A program made the translations under genes and the position numbers. A stretch of DNA of 37,572 nucleotides. Origin: Prevotella sp. Its GTDB lineage: Bacteria; Bacteroidota; Bacteroidia; Bacteroidales; Bacteroidaceae. The stretch lies in the NCBI GenBank assembly GCA_017548525.1, contig JAFYZV010000053.1, forward strand, positions 1-37,572, given 5' to 3'. Shown one piece after another: positions 25,169-31,978 of the stretch. The notes beneath the pieces are model-generated. The model was not told the origin of the DNA. It was given only the letters and a program-made list of their open reading frames with translations, and ran no database searches. Position 1 is the first letter of the stretch. Every line of letters starts with the position of its first letter.

Positions 25169-25597
25169 ATGACCATGAAAAGAAAGATATTGGCTTTGCT
25201 TTGCCTTACATTCGGTACTTGGCAAGGTGCGATCGCAGAGGACATCGACGTGCTGTACATGGTGACGACGCTCACCTCTGGCACGAAATATGAGGTGATG
25301 CTCACCAACGAAAGCGCGTTCACGGGACCCAAGCTCATGCGGCAAGACAAGACGTTCATCATCAACGGCACCACACATTCTGCCGATGAAATCGGGGAAA
25401 TCCGCTTTGAGAAGCGCACCATCGACATGATAACTCCCGCTCACGTTGCCCCTCAAAGGGGAGCTGTCTATAACCTCAATGGGCAGAAAGTGTGCGACTT
25501 CGACCCTTCTCTTGGTGATGCGGGAGAACAAATCCTCTCATCCCTGCCCAAGGGCATCTATATCGTGAATGGCAAGAAAATCGTTGTCGGGCAATGA
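25169..25597 (+). CDS. Small secreted protein with C-terminal sorting-like tail (142 aa)
   Basis: The N-terminus MTMKRKILALLCLTFGTWQG is a signal peptide; translation could also start at the second Met (25175). About 75 residues of a small domain follow (YEVMLTNESAF ... ADEIGEIRFEKR), and then the tail VYNLNGQKV ... LPKGIYIVNGKKIVVGQ. So the protein is little more than one small domain and the sorting-like tail. The ADEIGEIRF segment is like the N-terminal NADSIEFRM part of the next protein, suggesting a shared module. It is the first gene of the operon, and its stop codon overlaps an alternative ATG of the next frame. No function recognised. Confidence 0.8.
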   Translation: MTMKRKILALLCLTFGTWQGAIAEDIDVLYMVTTLTSGTKYEVMLTNESAFTGPKLMRQDKTFIINGTTHSADEIGEIRFEKRTIDMITPAHVAPQRGAVYNLNGQKVCDFDPSLGDAGEQILSSLPKGIYIVNGKKIVVGQ

Positions 25598-25608
25598 AAG
25601 GAGGGAAT

Positions 25609-27633
25609 ATGAGAAGGTTATTCATTACATTGATGACAATTTTCGCCCTCGGCAATGCCGTGGCACAAGACACCATCTGGGTGAAATACGACAACCGCTT
25701 CAAGGCGAACAAGGTGTTTTCGATTGCCAATGCCGACTCCATCGAGTTTCGAATGCAGGAGCGCGACGGCACCATTCCCATCTTGAAGATTTACCGTTCA
25801 TCCGCTACCAAGGGATATATCGAGTATCGCCTGTCCACACTCTTCGGTACGGAGAGCATTTACAACGGGAGCATCATGATGAGAGACCCTGGTCGCATCC
25901 TCTATAAGCCCAGTACATATAACTCAGTTGACTACACCAACGATGCCAACCGATGGAGTTTCCAACGGTCGATGGAGAGTGAGCATTTCGTGGTGTTCTG
26001 GGAAAAGGGATTTGGCAACGATCCCACCAAGGCGGGGAGTTACCGTTTTGACCCCAAGTCGATGCTGGCGAATGCGGAGAAGATATGGACGAAGTACGTG
26101 GATGAATTGGGATTCCTCGTGCCAGGCAAGTCCACGACCGACACATATAAGATAGAGATGTACGTGTTCTACCAAACCGACTGGAAGGCAGAGGGTTCGG
26201 GCGTGGACGCGAAAGTGGGTTTGCTCAATGTTAGCCCAGGTGCCATATCCTCGCGAGGGGGCATGACGGTGGCGCATGAGATTGGGCATACGTTCCAATA
26301 CCTCGTGAGTTGCGACCTCGGACAGCAACATGGCTACAACTATGGATATGGGGCAAACGCCTCTGGCGGCAACGGCTGGTGGGAGAGTTGCGCCAACTGG
26401 CAGGGCTACAAGTGCTATCCCGAGCGGCAGTTCACCGATGGTGAGTATTTTGAGGGGCATCTCCCACTCCACCATCTCAACATCTTGCATGAGGGTTGGC
26501 GTTACGAGAACTGTTTTGTGCAAGACTATTGGTGTATGAAACATGGGCAGGACTTCATCGGCAAGCTATGGCGGCAAGCCAACAAACCCGAGGACCCGAT
26601 GGAGACATACAAGCGTCTGAACAAACTCTCGCAAGAGGAACTGAACGACGAGATGTATGAGGGATTCGCCCGCATGGCGACATGGGACATCGACGGAGTG
26701 CGCGATGCCGCCAAGCACCGCATCGGACAACATGTGACACACCTACACAAGGCGACGGGAACAGATGGGACGTGGGAGGTGGACTCCGCCTTCTGTCCGC
26801 AAAACTACGGGTATAACATCATCAATCTCAATACCGCCGCGCCAGGAACGGTGGTCAAGGCTTCGTTCAAGGGTATCGCGGGGAGCAAGGGCTATCGTGC
26901 CATCAACGTCGACAAGGCAGGGTGGCGGTATGGCTTCGTGGCATACGCACAAGACGGCACACGCACATACGGCGAGGTGGGGCATGACAAGGAGGGCGTG
27001 GCAACCCTCACCATACCCGACAATTGCAGCCGCCTGTTCTTCGTGGTGATGGGTGCGCCGACATCCTACTGGCGACACCCGTGGGACGATGACGCTTCCA
27101 ACGACGAACAATGGCCCTACCAAGTGACCTTCGAGAACACCAACGTCTATGGCGAGTTCGACACATATCCCGATGACTATGCCCGACGAGACACGACGGT
27201 TTACATCGATGCCGAGCTGGCATACGACGGGAGCAGCTACACCAGTACACGTGTGCAATACGATATGGCAGCGGTGAGCCAAGCCCTCGGTCTCAGTACC
27301 GCCCAACTCAGAGCCGTGGGACGCACCGCCTCAGCCAATCCCCGCTTCGTCGGAGTGAGTGCCAATGGCAGCATTACCACGGGTACGACCACCAGCACCA
27401 GCACCAACACATGCTACGGACATTGGTTCACCACCACGGGCAACGTCTGTGGGTACGACTCCAATGCCGCTGTCTATGCCGAGTTCTACCCCGACAAATA
27501 CGGCTGTTACGTGGGACAATACCCTGGAAGGCTCGTCCGTGGCAGGACATACACCGTCCGCCAAGCCATCCAATACACCCACGACGGCAAGCGTTACACC
27601 GCCACGATGGTGGTGAACTTAAAGGTCAAATAA
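25609..27633 (+). CDS. Secreted HEXXH zinc metalloprotease-like protein (674 aa)
   Basis: I choose ATG 25609, which gives the signal peptide MRRLFITLMTIFALGNAVAQ and has AAAGGAGGG (25597-25605) just upstream, an unusually strong Shine-Dalgarno for this phylum; an ATG at 25594 overlaps the previous stop. A zinc-binding HEIGH is at 223-227 (MTVAHEIGHTFQYL), and a likely third ligand, E259, lies in GWWESCANW. That is a gluzincin-like layout. The region 120-330 (HFVVFWEKGFGNDP) resembles the DUF6055 family as I recall it, and the C-terminal ~150 residues (VYIDAELAYDGSSYT) a DUF4859-like domain. It has no C-terminal sorting-like tail. Protease activity and targets are inferred. Confidence 0.82.
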   Translation: MRRLFITLMTIFALGNAVAQDTIWVKYDNRFKANKVFSIANADSIEFRMQERDGTIPILKIYRSSATKGYIEYRLSTLFGTESIYNGSIMMRDPGRILYKPSTYNSVDYTNDANRWSFQRSMESEHFVVFWEKGFGNDPTKAGSYRFDPKSMLANAEKIWTKYVDELGFLVPGKSTTDTYKIEMYVFYQTDWKAEGSGVDAKVGLLNVSPGAISSRGGMTVAHEIGHTFQYLVSCDLGQQHGYNYGYGANASGGNGWWESCANWQGYKCYPERQFTDGEYFEGHLPLHHLNILHEGWRYENCFVQDYWCMKHGQDFIGKLWRQANKPEDPMETYKRLNKLSQEELNDEMYEGFARMATWDIDGVRDAAKHRIGQHVTHLHKATGTDGTWEVDSAFCPQNYGYNIINLNTAAPGTVVKASFKGIAGSKGYRAINVDKAGWRYGFVAYAQDGTRTYGEVGHDKEGVATLTIPDNCSRLFFVVMGAPTSYWRHPWDDDASNDEQWPYQVTFENTNVYGEFDTYPDDYARRDTTVYIDAELAYDGSSYTSTRVQYDMAAVSQALGLSTAQLRAVGRTASANPRFVGVSANGSITTGTTTSTSTNTCYGHWFTTTGNVCGYDSNAAVYAEFYPDKYGCYVGQYPGRLVRGRTYTVRQAIQYTHDGKRYTATMVVNLKVK

Positions 27634-27659
27634 TGGTTTCACCATCAATCATTTAGATT

Positions 27660-28682
27660 ATGAACACGAATAAACTTACGCATGGCAGTCGCCATCTGGT
27701 TCCATTATCGATGATACTCATAGCTATGTGTGTCAAAGCATATTCCAATGTCACGATTGACGGTCTGAATTACGACTTGTATCAGAGCGCAAAAACGGCG
27801 ATGCTATTAAACTACAACAAGTGGGAAGGGGAACTGGAAATACCCTCTGAAGTGACATACGAGGGAAACACCTACACAGTGACCAGCATGTCATGGTTAG
27901 CTTTCTACAATTGCAAGACGCTGACCAAAGTCAAAATCCCGAAAACCATTCAGCATATATATCATATAAACGCATACCCTGACTGCAAAAATCCTTTTAC
28001 AGGATGCACAAGCTTGGAAGCCATCGAGGTAGATGAGGAGAACCTTTGGATGTGTTCTATTGATGGTGCCCTGTTCAACAAAGACAAGACGATGCTCTAT
28101 TGTTACCCTGTTGGCGCAAAGCGGGAATCGTATACCGTTCCAGAAGGAGTGACATGGATTGGAGGAGCTGCCTTTGCGAACGACTCATCCTTGGTTTCCG
28201 TCCAACTTCCCAACACCCTGACATACATGAGTTTTTCTATCTTTGCCGATTGCACAAGCCTTGAAGAGGTGAGTATTCCCAATAGCCTGACATATATCGC
28301 CGCAAGCACCTTTGAACATTGTTACAGTCTCAAGTGGCTTGACATTCCTGCCAACATAACAATATTTGGGGAAAACGTGTTTAGGGGCTGTACCTTCAAG
28401 GCTCTTGTATTCAGGGGTGTCTTCGATGAGGATTTGAGGAAAGATACATTCTATTCATTGGGCAGCTCAACCATCATCTATGCCCAACCATCTGAAATAT
28501 ACAAGTTCCAAAAGGTTTTCTCTGGCACTGTCCTTCCATTGGAGAACTATGTGCCTACAGATATTCCAAACATCGAAAGGGAACAGAATTCCTATCTCAT
28601 GTACGACCTAAATGGACGCATCACAACCCTGCCACAAAAGGGCATTTATATTCAAAATGGGAAAAAGAGACACATAGAATAA
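27660..28682 (+). CDS. BspA-like leucine-rich-repeat surface protein (340 aa)
   Basis: The N-terminal hydrophobic stretch LVPLSMILIAMCVKAYS is a signal peptide with a long preceding n-region. Residues ~60-265 carry LRR_5 (BspA-type) repeats: F-x-NCKTLTKVKIPKTIQHI, F-x-GCTSLEAIEV, FANDSSLVSVQLPNTLTYM, FADCTSLEEVSIPNSLTYI and FEHCYSLKWLDIPANITIF. BspA-like proteins act as adhesins on the cell surface. The C-terminus YDLNGRITTLPQKGIYIQNG followed by KKRHIE is the shared tail. It begins 26 bp after the metalloprotease and ends at a terminator, so it is the third gene of that operon. Confidence 0.88.
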   Translation: MNTNKLTHGSRHLVPLSMILIAMCVKAYSNVTIDGLNYDLYQSAKTAMLLNYNKWEGELEIPSEVTYEGNTYTVTSMSWLAFYNCKTLTKVKIPKTIQHIYHINAYPDCKNPFTGCTSLEAIEVDEENLWMCSIDGALFNKDKTMLYCYPVGAKRESYTVPEGVTWIGGAAFANDSSLVSVQLPNTLTYMSFSIFADCTSLEEVSIPNSLTYIAASTFEHCYSLKWLDIPANITIFGENVFRGCTFKALVFRGVFDEDLRKDTFYSLGSSTIIYAQPSEIYKFQKVFSGTVLPLENYVPTDIPNIEREQNSYLMYDLNGRITTLPQKGIYIQNGKKRHIE

Positions 28683-28695
28683 GTATTTCAAATGA

Positions 28696-28727
28696 AAGAG
28701 GATATGCCTATCATGACATATCCTCTT
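28696..28727. terminator. Bidirectional hairpin terminator
   Basis: AAGAGGATATG (28696-28706) and CATATCCTCTT (28717-28727) make a perfect 11-bp stem with a 10-nt loop. It lies between the LRR gene (plus strand) and the tRNA gene (minus strand) and can serve both. Neither side has a long T run. Confidence 0.65.
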
Positions 28728-28733
28728 ATTAAG

Positions 28734-28808
28734 TAGGGACGATCGGGCTCGAACCGATGACCTCTGCAATGTGACTGCAGCGCTCTAAACCAACTGGGCT
28801 ACGCCCCT
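28734..28808 (-). tRNA. tRNA-Val (anticodon CAC)
   Basis: 75 nt on the minus strand. The acceptor AGGGGCG pairs with CGTCCCT (one G-U) with discriminator A. The D arm GCCC-AGTTGGTTTA-GAGC has one C-A mismatch. The anticodon stem CTGCA/TGCAG has the loop GTCACAT, which puts U33 before CAC and A after it. The variable loop is AGGTC, and the T arm ATCGG-TTCGAGC-CCGAT is complete. CCA is not encoded. CAC reads GUG (Val). The Val call rests on the loop register alone, so I hold it at moderate confidence. Confidence 0.82.
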
Positions 28809-28827
28809 ATTACTTGTAATTCGGCTG

Positions 28828-28835
28828 CAAAGATA
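28828..28835 (-). promoter_or_regulatory. -7 box for the tRNA gene (TATCTTTG)
   Basis: Minus-strand TATCTTTG (28835-28828) is 20 bp upstream of the tRNA 5' end, which suits a short tRNA leader. No TTTG at -33 spacing. Confidence 0.55.
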
Positions 28836-28907
28836 CAACTTTTTTTATTATCCTCATCATTTTCACGGATTTTTTTTGTGTTTTTCCGCTGTTTCAAGTT
28901 TTTTATA

Positions 28908-28915
28908 TACTTTTG
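28908..28915 (+). promoter_or_regulatory. -7 box of the sugar oxidation operon (TACTTTTG)
   Basis: TACTTTTG fits TAnnTTTG and lies 26 bp before the aldo/keto reductase ATG. No good -33 element. Confidence 0.5.
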
Positions 28916-28940
28916 CAAAGAGGAATCAAAAACATAACAA

Positions 28941-29876
28941 ATGATATACAACGAAATTGGAAAAACTGGGATGGTGGTGTCAAACTTGAGTTTTGGCGCA
29001 TCATCGTTGGGTGGCGTGTTTCACGACATCCGTGAGGAGGAGGGCATTCGGGCGGTTCATGTCGCCGTGGAGAATGGCATCAACTTCATCGACGTGTCGC
29101 CCTATTACGGCCACCTGAAGGCAGAGATGGTGCTGGGGAAAGCCCTGAAGGACATCCCCCGCGATAAGTATTACCTCTCCACGAAGGTGGGACGCTACGG
29201 CAAGGATGGCGTGAACACCTGGGACTATTCCGCCCGCCGCGCCACGGAGAGCGTCTATGAGAGCATGGAACGGTTGCATATAGATTATATCGACCTCATC
29301 AACGTACACGACATTGGGTTTGCCGACTTGCATCAAGTGGTGGAAGAGACGTTGCCCGCCCTTGTGGCATTGCGCGATAAGGGTATTGTCAAGCATGTGG
29401 GCATCACCGACTTGCAGCCCGAGAACCTCAAATGGGTCATCGAGCATTCTGCCGAGGGCGTAGTGGAGAGCGTGTTGTGCTTCTGCCATTATAGTTTGAA
29501 TGACGATATGTTGTTAGATTATCTCGACTTCTTGGAGGAGCGGGGTATCGGTGTCATCAACGCCTCGCCGCTGTCGATGGGCTTGCTCTCGCAGCGAGGA
29601 ACTCCCGACTGGCACCCTGCCCCTGTGGCATTGAAGGAGGCTTGCGCTCGCGCCGCCGCCCATTGTGCCGCCAAGGGCTACCCAATAGAGAAGTTGGCAA
29701 TACAATATTCCACGAGCCTCAACCCCCGCATTGCCACGACATTGTTCAGCAGTGCCAACCCACAGAACGTGCTGAAGAACATAGGTTACGTGAACGAGCC
29801 AATGGACGAGCAGTTAGTTGAAGAAGTGAAAAACATCATTGGTGACCAAAAACGTGTGAGATGGAAAAACAGTTAG
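28941..29876 (+). CDS. Aldo/keto reductase, L-galactose/L-fucose dehydrogenase-like
   Basis: 311 aa TIM-barrel oxidoreductase. The catalytic tetrad is visible: D51 and Y56 (FIDVSPYYGHLKAEMVLG), K82 (YLSTKVGRYG) and H123 (DLINVHDIGF). The SPYYG and VHDI-x-F-A-DL sequences are of the L-galactose / D-threo-aldose dehydrogenase branch, which oxidises a pyranose with NAD(P)+ to its lactone. A lactonase-like amidohydrolase follows 2 bp downstream and a zinc dehydrogenase after that, which supports an oxidative sugar route. Exact sugar (L-galactose, L-fucose or D-arabinose) cannot be fixed by eye. Confidence 0.85.
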   Translation: MIYNEIGKTGMVVSNLSFGASSLGGVFHDIREEEGIRAVHVAVENGINFIDVSPYYGHLKAEMVLGKALKDIPRDKYYLSTKVGRYGKDGVNTWDYSARRATESVYESMERLHIDYIDLINVHDIGFADLHQVVEETLPALVALRDKGIVKHVGITDLQPENLKWVIEHSAEGVVESVLCFCHYSLNDDMLLDYLDFLEERGIGVINASPLSMGLLSQRGTPDWHPAPVALKEACARAAAHCAAKGYPIEKLAIQYSTSLNPRIATTLFSSANPQNVLKNIGYVNEPMDEQLVEEVKNIIGDQKRVRWKNS

Positions 29877-29878
29877 GC

Positions 29879-30796
29879 ATGAAGATTATCGACGCGCATA
29901 GCCACCTATGGCTGCGCCAAGACACGAAATGGAATGGCAAGGTCATCAAAACGATGAAGAACGGTCGCTCGATGTTCCTTGGCGAGGAGGTTCAGATGTT
30001 GCCACCTTTCATGATTGACGGACGAAACTCCGCCGAAGTGTTCCTCTCTAACATGGACTATGCGCAAGTGTCTGCCGCCGTGGTGGTGCAGGAGTTTATC
30101 GACGGGATGCAGAACGACTATCTGGAAGAGGTGGCAAGCCACTATCCCGAGCGTTTCTTTGTCTGTGGCTTGTGCGACTATTTCCATGAGGGATTCAGTT
30201 GGCAAGCGGAGAAATTGATTGACAATGGTTTCCGTGGTATCGCCATTCCTGGCCATCGGCTATTGACCGACAAAAAACGGGTGATGCTCAATTCGCCCGA
30301 GATGATGCACACCTTCCACACCATGGAAGACCGTGGCGCGATATTGTCTATCACCTTGGCTGACGGCGACATGCAAGTGGGCGAGATGAAAGAGGTCATC
30401 CAAGAATGTCCAAGGCTGAAAATCGCCATTGGTCATTTCGGGATGCCCACCATCAAGGGATGGGAGGAACAGGTGAAGTTGGCTCGCAACAAGAACGTGA
30501 TGGTGGAGTCTGGCGGTATCACATGGCTTTACAACAGCGAATTCTACCCCTTCCCAAGTGCCATCCGCGCCATCCGTGAGGCAATAGACTTGGTGGGTGT
30601 AGAGAAGCTGATGTGGGGTAGCGACTATCCGCGTACCATCACCGCCATCACTTATCGCATGTCATACGACTTCGTGACGAAGAGCAAGGAGCTGACCGAC
30701 GCAGAGAAAACGGCATTCCTTGGCAGCAATGCCCAGCGATTCTATGGTTTCCGAGACCTTGTGAATTTGCCCTATATCAAGAACATGTCAGAATAA
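29879..30796 (+). CDS. Amidohydrolase-2 family hydrolase, probable sugar lactonase
   Basis: I start at 29879 (MKIIDAHSHLW), the usual N-terminus of this family, 2 bp after the reductase stop; ATG 29861 would overlap it and add six residues. The product is 305 aa. Metal-binding H7 and H9 (DAHSHLW), IAIGHFGMP and the catalytic Asp in MWGSDYPR mark the COG3618 type, which includes L-fuconolactonase and L-galactonolactonase-like enzymes that open sugar lactones. Position directly after a lactone-forming reductase supports this role over decarboxylase members of the same superfamily. Confidence 0.82.
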   Translation: MKIIDAHSHLWLRQDTKWNGKVIKTMKNGRSMFLGEEVQMLPPFMIDGRNSAEVFLSNMDYAQVSAAVVVQEFIDGMQNDYLEEVASHYPERFFVCGLCDYFHEGFSWQAEKLIDNGFRGIAIPGHRLLTDKKRVMLNSPEMMHTFHTMEDRGAILSITLADGDMQVGEMKEVIQECPRLKIAIGHFGMPTIKGWEEQVKLARNKNVMVESGGITWLYNSEFYPFPSAIRAIREAIDLVGVEKLMWGSDYPRTITAITYRMSYDFVTKSKELTDAEKTAFLGSNAQRFYGFRDLVNLPYIKNMSE

Positions 30797-30810
30797 GAAG
30801 CTTATTTTTT
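30792..30810 (+). terminator. Weak hairpin with T run after the amidohydrolase
   Basis: AATAAG (30792-30797) and CTTATT (30801-30806) form a 6-bp stem followed by four further Ts, overlapping the stop codon. It is too short to be firm. The 152-bp gap to the next gene holds no other recognised element. Confidence 0.3.
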
Positions 30811-30948
30811 ATTCAAAATGATTTTGTGCGATTTTGAAATGGATTTTGTAGTATTTCTCGCCGTAGGCGATCGACTGCCTTCAAACAATTTTAGAAGAAC
30901 TTTGTCTTATCAATCATCAAGAATCATATCATATTTAGTTACCAATAA

Positions 30949-31965
30949 ATGAAAGCTGTAAAGATTACCGCCGAGCGAGAGATGTCGGTGGTCGAGATAG
31001 AAGAAGCCGTGTTGCAACCTAATGAGGTGTTGCTCAAGTTGGAATACGTGGGGTTCTGTGGGTCAGACCTCAATACTTACTTAGGTCGCAATCCCATGGT
31101 GAAGATGCCTGTCATTCCTGGTCATGAGGTCGGGGCGGTGATAGAAAAGGTTGGAAGCCAAGTGCCTGAGGGTCTAAAAGAAGGCATGGTGGTAACTGTC
31201 AACCCCTATACCAACTGCGGTAAATGTGCTTCATGCCGCAATGGGCGCGTGAATGCTTGCGAGCATAATGAGACCTTGGGCGTACAGCGCGACGGTGCCA
31301 TGCGCGAATACATTGCCCTGCCATGGGAGAAAGTCATCCCCGCTGGACAGCTCTCTGCCCGTGAATGTGCGTTGGTTGAGCCAATGAGTGTGGGATTCCA
31401 CGCTGTCTCCCGTGCGCAAGTGACTGACATTGACGTGGTGATGGTCATCGGGTGCGGTATGGTAGGCATGGGTGCGGTGGTACGTTCCGCCCAACGTGGT
31501 GCCACGGTCATCGCCGCCGACATCGATGACGAGAAGTTGGCATTGGCGAAGCGCATGGGTGCAAGCTATGCCATCAATACCAAGACCGAAGACGTACATG
31601 AGTGTTTGATGAAGATGACCTCTGGCTTTGGTCCCGACGTGGTGATAGAAGCTGTTGGCAGTGCACCCACCTACCAGATGGCAATCAACGAGGTAGCATT
31701 CACAGGTAGGGTCATCTGTATCGGCTATGCCAAGACGGAGGTGACATTCCAGACCAAATACTTTGTGCAGAAAGAGCTTGACATCCGTGGCTCTCGCAAT
31801 GCCCAGCCGTCAGACTTCCGTGCCGTGATTCATTACATGGTGAAAGGCACATGCCCCATTGACGAACTCATCAGCAAGGTGGTGCCACCCGAGGATGCCC
31901 ATGTCACCATGCAGGAATGGGCAGCCAATCCTGGAAAAGTATTCAGAATCTTGGTGAAAATGTAA
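30949..31965 (+). CDS. Zinc-dependent medium-chain dehydrogenase, L-galactonate 5-dehydrogenase-like
   Basis: 338 aa. Catalytic zinc ligands C37 (GFCGSD), H59/E60 (PGHEVG) and E144 (VEPMSVGF), structural zinc C90, C93, C96 and C104, and the NAD-binding GCGMVGMG (168-175) are all present. Length and motifs fit the sorbitol/threonine dehydrogenase branch that includes L-galactonate 5-dehydrogenase (LgoD/YjjN type). With the two preceding genes it would complete L-galactose to lactone to L-galactonate to D-tagaturonate; this is inference. It ends 13 bp from the convergent TonB-dependent receptor gene. Confidence 0.85.
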   Translation: MKAVKITAEREMSVVEIEEAVLQPNEVLLKLEYVGFCGSDLNTYLGRNPMVKMPVIPGHEVGAVIEKVGSQVPEGLKEGMVVTVNPYTNCGKCASCRNGRVNACEHNETLGVQRDGAMREYIALPWEKVIPAGQLSARECALVEPMSVGFHAVSRAQVTDIDVVMVIGCGMVGMGAVVRSAQRGATVIAADIDDEKLALAKRMGASYAINTKTEDVHECLMKMTSGFGPDVVIEAVGSAPTYQMAINEVAFTGRVICIGYAKTEVTFQTKYFVQKELDIRGSRNAQPSDFRAVIHYMVKGTCPIDELISKVVPPEDAHVTMQEWAANPGKVFRILVKM

Positions 31966-31978
31966 GATTAACGATTTC

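Noticed and set aside
28734..28808. Reading the tRNA as Asp (GTC) or Cys (GCA)
   Set aside because: Those triplets occur in the arm but not at positions 34-36; with a 5-bp stem the loop register gives CAC.
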